A stretch of DNA of 55,364 bases from an uncultured Ignavibacteria bacterium (GTDB taxonomy: Bacteria; Bacteroidota; Ignavibacteria; Kapaibacteriales; UBA2268), in NCBI GenBank assembly GCA_903862655.1, contig CAIOZA010000086.1:1-55364 (forward strand). The letters run 5' to 3'. The position numbers and the translations under genes were made by a program. The notes below the pieces were generated by a model, which saw nothing but the letters and a program-made list of their open reading frames with translations, searched no databases and had not been told where the DNA came from. Positions 36,314-45,796 of this stretch are shown in pieces (position 1 is the first letter of the stretch; the number at the start of each line of letters is the position of its first letter).

Positions 36314-36561
36314 AATATTTCCAATAATTTTTGAGTTAATTTTTAAATATATATTTTTTGTTAGGTCAAGCAGGATGCGTGACCTACTATCTTAGGGGCT
36401 GTATAAAAAAGAACTTAATATCTAAACTTGTCATTCCGAACGAAGTGAGGAATCTAAACTTTATAAATACTGGATTCTCACGGTCTCTGCGCTCCCTCAG
36501 AATGACAAAATCAGAGAAAATGACACTTTTAAGACAACCTCATTTCATCATTTTTTATAAT
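36314..36561. other. Intergenic region with REP-like repeat
   Basis: No gene is seen. It holds the second close copy of the REP-like element at 36430-36510 and lies between a giant T9SS cargo gene and the double-OmpA gene on the same strand. Confidence 0.7.
36430..36510. repeat. Dispersed REP-like element, copy 2
   Basis: It begins gtcattccgaacgaagtgag and ends ccctcagaatgac, matching 508-590 along its length with a few changes in the middle. Confidence 0.82.
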
Positions 36562-39500
36562 CTATTTAACGATCATCAGAGTTTCACCAAAAACTCTGGA
36601 TGGCGTTTTCACAAGAATATAATAGAATCCTGACGAGAATTTACCAAGATCAAGATTATATTCAAATTCTTTGATCCCACCTCTTGCAACAACGAAATCA
36701 TCAATTGTTACGGCTTCACCGTTGAGATTGAATATTTCGAGAACATGCCTTCCTGCCTCGAGCAGAGATAACTTGAGATTAACTTCATCCCCAGCAGGAT
36801 TAGGAGAAAGCAAAAGTTGATTTGGAATACCTGACTTAAGTAGTCTCGGAGTTGTATCCCTGCAAACTTTGGTTCTGATCAGCCCATTGAGCGTGATTGC
36901 AGATCCGAACGTATTCTTATCCTTCCAATCAAATTTTTCCCATTTAACGATTGTCGTATCGGTATTACCTAGTAATGCATAACCGACCAGTTCTGTTACA
37001 ATGGAAGTATCGGTATTTAAGCTGATATCCTTAACATTGAATTCTATATAACGAACTGTTGCAGAGAAAGTATCGAGAACGATGGTACCCTTAGTGATTG
37101 ACTTTGGATCGAACAGATTGGGATTGAAACTCACAGCACCGGTGAATTCTGCTCCGGTAACACTACCCAGGACAGTATTTATTTTTCCATAAACAGGAAG
37201 GTGGAAATTTGTCCAGCGTGGATCGACAAGTGTATCAGGAATCCACATGGTGGTTGAAAGCAGAGGCAGTCCCTTACCATTCAGGTGAATATATACTGTG
37301 TCCAAACAGCTTGATGCATTTGATATTACAGCAAAGCTGTCAGGATAACTAATCTCATTTGAAGGTGAGAACCTAACTTTGAATGATGGTTTATCGGAAA
37401 CATTCAAACTAGTCAAGGATGGATCCGGAATCAATGTATAGACTGAGCTGTTAACCGGTGGAATAACAGCTGTGATGTTAATAGTTGAATTTCCCATATT
37501 ACTTAGAGTATAATCCAGATCCTTGAAGCTGGAAGTCACTACGCCCTGGAAGTCCAGAAGCAGAGGATTGGCAGCTAAAAAATGTCGTTTTTCGGCAGTG
37601 AGCTGTGTTATGATGGATACAGTTTTACCACCAACGTTGATGTAAGATGTAACATCAGCCTGCTTAACTCCAAATGGAGCCGACCCTGGCATATAGGAGA
37701 TTTTTCGAGATAATACCATTGCTGTATCTAAAGTCAGAGGAAGTATAATTCCATCAGAGAAAGAGAACAGAGCTGCATCGGTGCCGCTTATAATCATACT
37801 ATCAACTGATATCTTAGCAATTCCGGTATTAGATATCATTACACTATCAAGATTATTATTGCAATAAGGCAGAAGCTTAAAGTTCACCTTAGGAGTAACT
37901 GTTACTGATCCTGCGATACCGTTTGCTATGACAGGAATTTCGAAGCTATCAGAACAATTCGGGAAGAATATGAATCTGAGATTAGTGTTACCATTGCCTG
38001 CGATTGTCGGTTGATAAGTCACAGTTAGCAGAAGCGATCCTCCTCCTGCATTGAGATCACCCTTCAGAGGACTGACAGTAACATCAGGATTGAATGAAAT
38101 AACATTGTCCAACTTTCGATTGATTCTGCCATTATTTGTGAGAGTAACGGTCAGATTCTTAGAATTTCCGATAGGTACAGAGGCAAAATCCAATGAGGTT
38201 GGATCAGCAGAAATTTTGATATTCTCCTGTTCGCCTTCAAGTTTTACTTCGATCCTTAAGTTCTTTGCATCTGAAGTATAGATAACAAGCTTAGCTTTTT
38301 TTACTCCATCAGGACCTGCTTTAGGAGAAAAAGTTATATAGAACACCGATGTGCCATCGGGAGGAATCACCGTTTTACCGCTCTGGGAAATAACAAAATA
38401 GCCATCGTTTGGTACTATTGCAGGTGCACTCGGTATATTAGTAATATACACAGTATCAGCCGTCGGATTGGTGATTACAACGGAATCCTGCCTATTATCA
38501 CAATGTTCAAGCAATCCGAAATAGATAGAATCGACTGAAGCCGTAATATGTGTATTGGAAGCCGTTCCTCTAAGAAAAATCTTAGCAGAATCAAGGCATG
38601 TTGAAGTTAACACACTGACATCAGTTTTAAGAGAATCAATAAACTTACCTTCAGCCTGAGGGAAAAATTCGAGCTTTACCCAAACAGTATCCCCTTTATT
38701 CAGAGTTTTCGGCAAACCGGGATTAGTGCTTATCACCCTAAATGGTGGAGCAACCGGAAAAAAGTTCAGCAGATGAACAGGTGCATCGCCTTCATTTTGG
38801 ACAGAAACATCGATAGTATCGCGAAATCCAATTTTAATATTTTTGAAAATACCTGTACCGGTTGTAGTCAGCCTAGGCTGAACGCCGAATACGAGAATAA
38901 TAAGTTTATTAGTGACACCGGCACATTCATTGGATTTAAAGGATACTTCGGTTGAAATCAGCCCTTTTCTCAGAGGAATCATCTCACATTTTATAGTATC
39001 CCAATCATTTTTGAGGGCAAATCCGTTGGAAATTATTTTAAGATCAAATTCCGATGGAGATGGTGCGAAAGAAGAACTATAATTAATCTCTGTATTACCA
39101 TGAGGATGGAGATAAACAAGGTCAGAGATTCTCTCTCCAATACATTGATTGCCAAGATTAAGAGTGTCAATGAGTTTAAATTGCGGCTTTTCAATAGCAA
39201 AATCACCTGATATTCCGGATCCCTTGAAATAAAGAGTGTCGACATTATACTTGCAATCAAGGCTGCTCACTGCCAGGTATCCGGTAAAATCACCAAGAGT
39301 ATCAGGTGTAAAAGTAATGTCACCGACAGCATAATTATTAAATTGAATCTGCTGAGATTGACTGAGTGAATAGCTAAATCCTTTGGGAGCCATCAACGTA
39401 TCGGCTTTAACAGACAATGGAGAACTCGAATTATTTAATATCCTGAATGGTAGCGTCTTTGTGCCGTTTAAGCAGACTTCACCGAAATCTAAGGTATCAG

Positions 39501-41598
39501 TCTTGGCGCCATTAACATCTGTGAAATAATAATCGGTAGAATCAAGATCTACATTCATGAACAAACGCCATGGCTTATAGATGGCATTCGGATCATTGTG
39601 GGAGACAAGAAGGAAGTCTGTGATTCTTCCTTTTTGACCAGGTATATAATTATATCTGATAATAACCTTAACTGTATCATTAGGCTGGAGAATTTGATTA
39701 GTTTTGGGAGATTCGAGTGTGAAACCTCTGGTATCGAAGAAGAAAGAACTCGCAGCGAAATACAAATCGAGTGGTGCATCACCAATATTTGTTAACTTAA
39801 AAGTATCCCTGACAACCAGATCCTTGCAAGCAATAGCGCGGGATGTTTTGACTGAATCTCCATCAATTATCGGCAACAGCTCTTTACGCAAAATATTTGC
39901 AGATGACTGGGACATGACATATTGCAGAGTGTTTGTATATGTCTGCTCTGATGAAGTCTGCCTGTCTGAAATAGCAACAAGATAATAGAGAGAATCAAGT
40001 CCGACAAGATTATAATTCCTGCTCCAGTCAGTTCTACCAATTAGTCCGGCAAGAATAGTATCCAAAGCCCATTGTGAAGATTGAGATTTAATATATATTC
40101 TAACAATATCAACATCAGAAGGCTTGCCACCTTTTAAAGTGAATTTTCTTTTCACAAAATTTGAAGTATCAGTACTAACAATTCTTGTTGGTATAATTCC
40201 GGTTGGCAAAAAATTCAAACTACTTGAAGAAATACTTGAAACTGTAACAAGACCATTCCCACCAAGTCCAGAATTACCGCCTTGGACAGAGGCAGATGAA
40301 GAATTTAAATTCTGTTTGGATTCCAATCCTGCAAAACCACCTGAGCCTGCACCACCGGGACCGTAAGAGGAACTACCCCCACTTGCGCCATTAGCATTTA
40401 TATTAATACTTGATATTTCACGACCAAATAATTTTACAGCAGCACCACCTCCACCACCATTTCCAGAACAATTATTCGGTGAGTTAGGATTGCCACTTGC
40501 ACCACCAGAACCGCCGGCAATAGGTATTCCATCAATATTGCCAATAATAAAACCACCATTTTGGTTACCTGTATTTGAGCCATTGGTTCTATATCCACCT
40601 GAACCTCCACGTTGATTTTGCCTATAACCAGAACCACCACTATACCCACCTACAGGATCACATGTAATTCCATCTCCACATCCAAAACCAGGAGATCCAA
40701 AAGGATGTCCAGTTCCACCACCTGAAGACTCAAACCAAGCCTTGGAAGGAGAAGGAACTCCATTTATGCTTGAATCGCTAGCACCTGATGTAATCCCTGG
40801 ATTCTTCCAAATATTACTAAATAAACCACTACCATTGCGTCCTCCTGCCCCGCCACCAGTAAAACCGGCTCCCCCATCTTCGCCGATCAAAGCAAGGTCA
40901 CAGAATCTTCCGCCACCACCACCCCCACCGGGTCCAGCATCTTTCCCATTTCCATTTCCATTGATTATCGTTAAAGATCCACCCTCAACTTTGCCTTTAC
41001 TTAGAAAAACGAAGGGAAGATAACCCTGATTGCCGGTTGTAGTGAGGTCACAATCATTAATAGAGGCTGTATAAGCTGCGTTAGCAAATTTGATTGAATC
41101 AACAATCATAGCACCACGTTTGGAGCGGATACCAAGAGAATTTTGTCCAAGAGTTCTATCAATATTTGATGTTATATCACCAAGATGAGTAGGTTTGACA
41201 ATATAGAAAGTATCGACATTGCTGTAGCTACCATTGTTATAGACTCTAACAGGGATTCTAAAGGAACTTGTTAATAGATTCCAATTATCGGAATTAGGTT
41301 GGCATTTGGGATTGATGAATGCCTGAGAAGAAATCATTCTTCCACCCCAGCTGACAATGAGTGGTCCGAATGTGATATTGACGCTATCGGCAGGTCTGAC
41401 TAGTTCAATTCTGACAGCATCACCGGGATTATTGAGATAAAGTCCATTTGAACCAAAATTGCTGTTGATGTTAGGAGGACCAATGATTTCAATATAAGTA
41501 TTCATGTTTGGAGAACCAATATCAGGAATAATATAGGAGATTTGCTGAGACAGCAGACTAGAAGACATTATGACAAATAATAAAAGAATTTTGCGCAT
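36562..41598 (-). CDS. Giant T9SS cargo with glycine-rich domain and choice-of-anchor repeats
   Basis: This 1678-residue surface protein has a signal peptide (about 1-20), an N-terminal beta domain, and a glycine-rich region (about 200-460, coding 40.2-41.0 kb) with runs of GGGGG and several cysteines, like the glycine-rich domain of ALK-type receptors. It then has a long series of Ig-like repeats of the choice-of-anchor D/HYDIN kind, seen as recurring LDFGxV and VTLTNNG-type strands. The T9SS sorting domain starts at LSPNPAGDE and ends GETLMIVK. Such proteins are likely adhesins or matrix proteins. The ATG at 41598 has GGAG 5 bp upstream; the ATG one codon earlier is too close to it. Confidence 0.87.
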   Translation of the reverse strand: MRKILLLFVIMSSSLLSQQISYIIPDIGSPNMNTYIEIIGPPNINSNFGSNGLYLNNPGDAVRIELVRPADSVNITFGPLIVSWGGRMISSQAFINPKCQPNSDNWNLLTSSFRIPVRVYNNGSYSNVDTFYIVKPTHLGDITSNIDRTLGQNSLGIRSKRGAMIVDSIKFANAAYTASINDCDLTTTGNQGYLPFVFLSKGKVEGGSLTIINGNGNGKDAGPGGGGGGGRFCDLALIGEDGGAGFTGGGAGGRNGSGLFSNIWKNPGITSGASDSSINGVPSPSKAWFESSGGGTGHPFGSPGFGCGDGITCDPVGGYSGGSGYRQNQRGGSGGYRTNGSNTGNQNGGFIIGNIDGIPIAGGSGGASGNPNSPNNCSGNGGGGGAAVKLFGREISSININANGASGGSSSYGPGGAGSGGFAGLESKQNLNSSSASVQGGNSGLGGNGLVTVSSISSSSLNFLPTGIIPTRIVSTDTSNFVKRKFTLKGGKPSDVDIVRIYIKSQSSQWALDTILAGLIGRTDWSRNYNLVGLDSLYYLVAISDRQTSSEQTYTNTLQYVMSQSSANILRKELLPIIDGDSVKTSRAIACKDLVVRDTFKLTNIGDAPLDLYFAASSFFFDTRGFTLESPKTNQILQPNDTVKVIIRYNYIPGQKGRITDFLLVSHNDPNAIYKPWRLFMNVDLDSTDYYFTDVNGAKTDTLDFGEVCLNGTKTLPFRILNNSSSPLSVKADTLMAPKGFSYSLSQSQQIQFNNYAVGDITFTPDTLGDFTGYLAVSSLDCKYNVDTLYFKGSGISGDFAIEKPQFKLIDTLNLGNQCIGERISDLVYLHPHGNTEINYSSSFAPSPSEFDLKIISNGFALKNDWDTIKCEMIPLRKGLISTEVSFKSNECAGVTNKLIILVFGVQPRLTTTGTGIFKNIKIGFRDTIDVSVQNEGDAPVHLLNFFPVAPPFRVISTNPGLPKTLNKGDTVWVKLEFFPQAEGKFIDSLKTDVSVLTSTCLDSAKIFLRGTASNTHITASVDSIYFGLLEHCDNRQDSVVITNPTADTVYITNIPSAPAIVPNDGYFVISQSGKTVIPPDGTSVFYITFSPKAGPDGVKKAKLVIYTSDAKNLRIEVKLEGEQENIKISADPTSLDFASVPIGNSKNLTVTLTNNGRINRKLDNVISFNPDVTVSPLKGDLNAGGGSLLLTVTYQPTIAGNGNTNLRFIFFPNCSDSFEIPVIANGIAGSVTVTPKVNFKLLPYCNNNLDSVMISNTGIAKISVDSMIISGTDAALFSFSDGIILPLTLDTAMVLSRKISYMPGSAPFGVKQADVTSYINVGGKTVSIITQLTAEKRHFLAANPLLLDFQGVVTSSFKDLDYTLSNMGNSTINITAVIPPVNSSVYTLIPDPSLTSLNVSDKPSFKVRFSPSNEISYPDSFAVISNASSCLDTVYIHLNGKGLPLLSTTMWIPDTLVDPRWTNFHLPVYGKINTVLGSVTGAEFTGAVSFNPNLFDPKSITKGTIVLDTFSATVRYIEFNVKDISLNTDTSIVTELVGYALLGNTDTTIVKWEKFDWKDKNTFGSAITLNGLIRTKVCRDTTPRLLKSGIPNQLLLSPNPAGDEVNLKLSLLEAGRHVLEIFNLNGEAVTIDDFVVARGGIKEFEYNLDLGKFSSGFYYILVKTPSRVFGETLMIVK

Positions 41599-41675
41599 CA
41601 TTACTCCGATAAGCCAAAACATTAATGATTTATTCGATCGTTCATATATAAACTACTAATGCATGAAATCGCTTA

Positions 41676-41700
41676 AAGTTAAAGTTAAAGTTAAATTTAA
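41676..41700. repeat. Hexamer tandem repeat
   Basis: The unit ttaaag is repeated about four times upstream of the giant T9SS cargo gene and the xer gene. It could be a variable-number site in their shared upstream region. Confidence 0.7.
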
Positions 41701-41792
41701 AAAATACGATTAGCCATACTTTATTTTAGACGTGACAGACAATTAATTGACGTAAATTCGATAAATTTGTAATAAAATTTTTAATAAGAGCA

Positions 41793-42689
41793 ATGGATTT
41801 TTCAGAAGCGTTAAATGATTTTCTCGGATTTTGCGAGACAGAGAAGAACTACTCCCCAAAAACGGTAGAAACCTACAGGATTGCTCTCTCTCAATTTTTT
41901 GATAGTCTGAAGGATTCATACGACGAAAAAATTGAAATTGAGAATATAAAGGCACAGGATATCCGATTATTCCTTGGTCAGCTACACGATAGTAAATACT
42001 CAAAAAAAACAATTAAACTGAAGATTTCTGCAATCAAATCTTTGTTTAAATTCTGCACAAAGAAAAATCTGATTGACAAGAATCCTGCAAGCCTTATACT
42101 GACACCCAAGACCGACAAAAAACTACCATCATTCATGCTCGAAAAAGAAGTTACAGCCCTGATGGATATATTCGATAAGACAAAGCCTATTGATTGCCGT
42201 AACTTGGCTCTGATAGAGCTGCTTTACAGTTCCGGGTTGAGAATATCGGAAGCTTTGCAGTTAAATGTGAATGATATCAATAATTCTCAGCATATTGTGA
42301 AAGTTAAGGGTAAAGGTAACAAAGAGAGAATCGTACCAGTCGGATCTAAAGCACTTGAGGCTGTCAAACAATATAAGAGTGTTAGGAGTGAAATCGGAAA
42401 AATTCTCGATCCAGATGCTTTGTTTCTCTCGCGAAAAGGTAACAGAATGACATCGGTAGAAGCTTACAGAATGGTTCATAAATATATGTCGCTTGTAACT
42501 GACACTAAGCAGAAAAGTCCGCATGTTCTTCGACATACATTCGCAACACATCTGCTTGACGAAGGAGCGGACATCCAATCAGTGAGCGAAATGCTTGGAC
42601 ATTCATCATTATCGACTACACAAATTTATACACATGTTTCGATTGAAAGACTGAAGGAAACATACAAGAAGTCTCACCCTAAAGCATAA
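41793..42689 (+). CDS. xerC: XerC/XerD-type tyrosine recombinase
   Basis: This 298-residue recombinase has an N-terminal SAM-like DNA-binding domain (about 1-85) and a catalytic domain with all active residues: Arg150 in GLRISEAL, Lys174 in KGKGNKER, His244 and Arg247 in HVLRHTF, His270 in LGHSS, and the nucleophile Tyr279 in TQIYTHVS. The size and motifs fit the housekeeping recombinase that resolves chromosome dimers at dif, not a phage integrase. No attachment site or mobile element flanks it. XerC versus XerD cannot be settled here. A TAAATTTG motif lies about 23 bp upstream of the ATG. Confidence 0.93.
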   Translation: MDFSEALNDFLGFCETEKNYSPKTVETYRIALSQFFDSLKDSYDEKIEIENIKAQDIRLFLGQLHDSKYSKKTIKLKISAIKSLFKFCTKKNLIDKNPASLILTPKTDKKLPSFMLEKEVTALMDIFDKTKPIDCRNLALIELLYSSGLRISEALQLNVNDINNSQHIVKVKGKGNKERIVPVGSKALEAVKQYKSVRSEIGKILDPDALFLSRKGNRMTSVEAYRMVHKYMSLVTDTKQKSPHVLRHTFATHLLDEGADIQSVSEMLGHSSLSTTQIYTHVSIERLKETYKKSHPKA

Positions 42690-42856
42690 AATTACACTTA
42701 ATGGAACCTTCGATAAACGAGCCACTATAGTTTCTGCTCATATAAGTTTCAGAAGCAAAGAAAAATTATTTTTTTATCGTACTTTATTGTTTAAACTTAA
42801 ATAATTCTTAATTTTGAATTCAATCAATTCACTATTTATTAAAATTCAGGAGTCTT

Positions 42857-43399
42857 ATGAAAAAGATCTACTTACTACCATTATTGGTTCTATCAATGGC
42901 CATTGTTCTCATGAGTTGCGGCGGCGGCAAGCCAAGCATTACACCAAAAGAATACAACAATAAAGTTATTGACATACAGTTAACTGTAATCAATAAAATT
43001 CTTGCATTAAATAAAGCATTTGAGAAACTGGTACCAGCAGAATTGGATGCCGGTTTAAAAGGTTTCCAGGAATCATCAGAAAAAGCAGTAGCTGATATTT
43101 CTAAATTTGAAGCTTACGAAGGCAGCACAACTTTGAAGGACGCTGCTTTGAATTTGTTTAAATTCTATCAGGCAGCATCAATAAATGAATACAAGAAGAT
43201 GATCGATATCCTGAAAAAGGGTGCAGCTATGACACCAGAAGATCAGACTACACTAGGTACTCTTGCAGCTCAGGTCGGCACTAACGAAAAAGGTTTTGAT
43301 GAAGCCTTTAAGAATGCTCAGCAGGCTTTCTCCAAGCAATACAATCTTCCAATCGAAGCCAATGAAAAGCAAAAAGAAATTGACAATATGGGAAAATAA
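42857..43399 (+). CDS. Lipoprotein with helical bundle (LIC11966-like)
   Basis: The 180-residue product has a signal peptide ending in a lipobox, VLMSC (about residues 17-21), followed by GGG. The mature part is almost wholly helical (about 30-175) with few aromatic residues, suggesting a four-helix bundle. The pattern resembles small surface lipoproteins of the LIC11966 type, but I hold that loosely. AGGAG lies 8 bp upstream of the ATG and a strong terminator follows, so it is a single-gene unit with good expression signals. Confidence 0.75.
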   Translation: MKKIYLLPLLVLSMAIVLMSCGGGKPSITPKEYNNKVIDIQLTVINKILALNKAFEKLVPAELDAGLKGFQESSEKAVADISKFEAYEGSTTLKDAALNLFKFYQAASINEYKKMIDILKKGAAMTPEDQTTLGTLAAQVGTNEKGFDEAFKNAQQAFSKQYNLPIEANEKQKEIDNMGK

Positions 43400-43427
43400 C
43401 ATTTTCGAAAATTGTTACAAACTATAC

Positions 43428-43468
43428 AAAACCTCTTATCATTTTGCGATAAGAGGTTTTTTTTTATC
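43428..43468 (+). terminator. Rho-independent terminator of the helical lipoprotein gene
   Basis: A 13-bp perfect stem (aaaacctcttatc and its mirror) with a 7-nt loop is followed by a run of nine or more T. Confidence 0.96.
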
Positions 43469-43569
43469 TACACCAATTCAAAATATATTTCGTTTATTTA
43501 TTAAATAGTAATATTTTTGTTTCTGAATCCAATTACAAATATTTTCTCAAATAAATTGAAGGTAGTATT

Positions 43570-44028
43570 ATGAGAACGATTTTAATAAGTGTTGCACTGA
43601 TGCTTGCATTAACACTTGGTGGTATGGCTCAATCAGACACAATTGTTATCAACCTGAAGGATGGAAGTTCAGTTAGTTATTCAATATCGCAGCTTCAAAA
43701 GATTAGTTTTGAGAATATCACAGCAATTGATGAGCAATTGCAGCCGAGCAACAATCTAGCTATCAGCGGAAACTATCCTAATCCATTCGGTGAGCAGACA
43801 AACATAGAATTTGAAATTGCCCAAACAGGAAATGTTGAGGTAATGATCTACGATAATTCAGGTAATCAAATCAAAAATCTAGAATGTAATAATTGTCAGG
43901 TCGGCAAAAATTCAATACAGTGGAATTGCACAGACAAACTCAACAATCGTGTTCAGAGCGGAACTTACTTCTACGAAGTCAGATTCAATAATGAGGTTCA
44001 GTCAAAGAAAATGATTGTGATTCAGTAG
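43570..44028 (+). CDS. Minimal T9SS cargo protein
   Basis: This 152-residue protein is little more than a signal peptide (about 1-20), a 40-residue segment (DTIVINLKDGSSVSYSISQL, then QKISFEN), and a FlgD-like T9SS sorting domain (about 65-152, from SGNYPNPFGEQTNIEF to SKKMIVIQ). The middle segment resembles a short strand motif (LKDGxxxSYxIxxIxKIxF) found ahead of sorting tails in Bacteroidota. With almost no passenger, it may be a small surface peptide or an anchor for something else. A T-poor upstream region precedes the ATG. Confidence 0.8.
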   Translation: MRTILISVALMLALTLGGMAQSDTIVINLKDGSSVSYSISQLQKISFENITAIDEQLQPSNNLAISGNYPNPFGEQTNIEFEIAQTGNVEVMIYDNSGNQIKNLECNNCQVGKNSIQWNCTDKLNNRVQSGTYFYEVRFNNEVQSKKMIVIQ

Positions 44029-44121
44029 GAAGTATAAAGTAGAAAGTTGAAAGTATAAAGTTCTAAAGTGAAGTTTCATTCTCTTTGGAACTTATTTTTT
44101 GAATAAATATAAGAATTTCAA

Positions 44122-45108
44122 ATGGTAAACAAAATTAAAATCGGTGTTGTTGGAACAGGGCATCTGGGAACAATACACACAAGACTCTGGAAGACACACT
44201 CGAATGTGGCGCTTATAGGAATTTATGATGTTGATACAGAAAGAGCTTCAAAGCTAGCCGAAGAGCACAGTTTGATATCATTTACATCGCTCGATGAGGC
44301 GATTACTAACTGCGATGCTTTGACAATCGCCGCACCAACATCCATTCATTATGAGATCGCCAAGAAGTGCATAGAACATAATGTACACTGTCTGATCGAA
44401 AAGCCAATAACAGAGAATTATTCAGAAGCCCTAGATCTCATCCATACAGCAAAAGAAAGAAATCTGGTAATTCAGGTTGGACATGTCGAAAGATTCAATC
44501 CTGCACTTGCGGCAATCAAACAGTACAATATTGCCCCACAATTTATTGAGGCACACAGACTTAGCCAGTTTAAACCAAGAGCAACAGACGTATCGGTAAT
44601 TCACGATCTTATGATTCATGATATCGACATTATGCTATGGCTGATAGATTCTAAAGTCAGTAAAATAGATGCTAACGGTGTGGCTATATTGACTGACAAC
44701 ATTGATATTGCTAATGCCAGAATAACATTCGAAAATGGAGCAGTCGCCAATCTCACAGCATCCAGAATTTCTGCGAAACCGATGAGAAAAATGAGAATTT
44801 TCCAGAAGAATGCTTATATATCAATAGATTTTGGGAATCAGGATGTAGAAGTATTCAGAATTAAAGAAGACAGCGAAACATCAACCGGCACTGAGATCCC
44901 GGCAGCAATGCTTGGAACAATCGACTCTGCTTTGGATGGGAAATCTATTGTTTATGAAAAGCCAATAGTAGTAGAAAGCAATGCAATATTTGAGGAACAG
45001 AAGGCATTCGTTGAGGCAATACTGAATCATTCACCTGTTGCAGTGAGTGCGGAAGAAGCCGCAGAAGCACTTAATATAGCAGAACAGATAAACAATATGA
45101 TAAAATAA
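44122..45108 (+). CDS. Gfo/Idh/MocA-family oxidoreductase
   Basis: The 328-residue enzyme has an N-terminal Rossmann domain with the NAD-binding motif GVVGTGHLGTIH (about 8-19) and the family lysine in CLIEKPITENY (EKP at about 93-95), then VGHVERFNPAL, and the catalytic-type histidine segment VIHDLMIHDIDIM. The VERFNPA and IHDLMIHD pattern is like that of oxidoreductases near lipid A genes (GnnA type, which oxidises the 3-hydroxyl of UDP-GlcNAc), but the GnnB transaminase and lpxA partner genes are not here. So the sugar substrate is open. Confidence 0.88.
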   Translation: MVNKIKIGVVGTGHLGTIHTRLWKTHSNVALIGIYDVDTERASKLAEEHSLISFTSLDEAITNCDALTIAAPTSIHYEIAKKCIEHNVHCLIEKPITENYSEALDLIHTAKERNLVIQVGHVERFNPALAAIKQYNIAPQFIEAHRLSQFKPRATDVSVIHDLMIHDIDIMLWLIDSKVSKIDANGVAILTDNIDIANARITFENGAVANLTASRISAKPMRKMRIFQKNAYISIDFGNQDVEVFRIKEDSETSTGTEIPAAMLGTIDSALDGKSIVYEKPIVVESNAIFEEQKAFVEAILNHSPVAVSAEEAAEALNIAEQINNMIK

Positions 45109-45133
45109 TTTCGAATTACGAATTACCTATACT

Positions 45134-45166
45134 ATGGGATGGTTTAATCAACTATCCCATTTTTTT
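45134..45166 (+). terminator. Rho-independent terminator of the oxidoreductase gene
   Basis: An 11-bp stem (atgggatggtt/aactatcccat, one G-U) with a short loop is followed by seven T, 25 bp past the stop codon. Confidence 0.9.
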
Positions 45167-45207
45167 ATAAATTATAATCTATCATTAATAAAACACCAAA
45201 AAATACT

Positions 45208-45239
45208 TTTGCTAAATTCCTTTATGCTTATTAAATTTG
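45208..45239 (+). promoter_or_regulatory. Bacteroidetes-type promoter for the lipocalin-like lipoprotein
   Basis: TTTG at 45208-45211 and TAAATTTG at 45232-45239 are 20 bp apart, a full match to TTTG-N(17-23)-TAnnTTTG. It lies 45 bp before the ATG at 45285 and after the previous gene's terminator. Confidence 0.65.
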
Positions 45240-45284
45240 ATTTGTGTCAACTTTCGCTTTTTTTATTTCTTATAAGAGGGAAAA

Positions 45285-45746
45285 ATGAAATCGTCAAACC
45301 GTTTTTTAACCGCATTATTACTAGTAACCAGCACGTTTCTATTCTTATCATGTAGTAGTGATAATCCAACATCAGCCAATCTAAAAACTGACTTAGCCGG
45401 TACTTGGCTTGTTACAAGAACAATTGTTACTCCAACTGTAGATTTCCCTGCAGGATACCAAGATCAGCAAACGTGGAAATTCACAGTGAATGGCGATCAA
45501 GCTACAATCACAACGACTTCAGGTTCAATGAACGGAACTTGGGGAAAATCAACTGATTTCAATTATGACCACTGGATATTCGAAGCAATAGGGCAAGACC
45601 CGAGATTCGGAATTCAAATCAAAGTCAGAGTTGAGATAATTAATGTAGATAAGCTTAAGGGAACTAACGAGACATATACCTGGGATGCTTATTCTTCCAG
45701 ATATTTGATTTCTGATGCTTTTAGTATTGAGGGTGTACGACAATAG
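45285..45746 (+). CDS. Lipocalin-like lipoprotein
   Basis: The 153-residue product has a signal peptide with lipobox FLSC (about residues 20-23), then CSSDNPT. The mature part looks like a small beta-barrel of the lipocalin-like type common in Bacteroidota: LAGTWLVTRTIV near the start, then alternating strands (QQTWKFTVNGDQATITTTSG, SMNGTWG) and a closing strand. Its function is unknown; such proteins bind hydrophobic ligands or act as envelope stress factors. It has its own promoter and terminator. Confidence 0.78.
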   Translation: MKSSNRFLTALLLVTSTFLFLSCSSDNPTSANLKTDLAGTWLVTRTIVTPTVDFPAGYQDQQTWKFTVNGDQATITTTSGSMNGTWGKSTDFNYDHWIFEAIGQDPRFGIQIKVRVEIINVDKLKGTNETYTWDAYSSRYLISDAFSIEGVRQ

Positions 45747-45753
45747 AAATGGG

Positions 45754-45796
45754 TTGGTCAATCAGTAAAGTGCACTACTGATTGACCAATATTTTT
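45754..45796. terminator. Bidirectional terminator between convergent genes
   Basis: A 14-bp perfect stem (ttggtcaatcagta and its mirror) with an 8-nt loop is followed on the plus strand by tattttta. It lies between the lipoprotein gene and the convergent DUF302 gene. Confidence 0.9.

Noticed and set aside
36358-36633. 91-codon open frame on the plus strand
   Set aside because: It spans the second REP-like element and overlaps the 3' end of the giant T9SS gene antisense.
41793-42689. Tyrosine recombinase as the integrase of a mobile island or of the TA cassettes
   Set aside because: Length and motifs fit housekeeping XerC/D; there are no flanking repeats or cargo, and the TA cassettes are 8 kb away on either side.
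45134-45355. 73-codon open frame on the plus strand
   Set aside because: It begins inside a terminator hairpin and overlaps the promoter and signal peptide region of the lipocalin-like gene in another frame.
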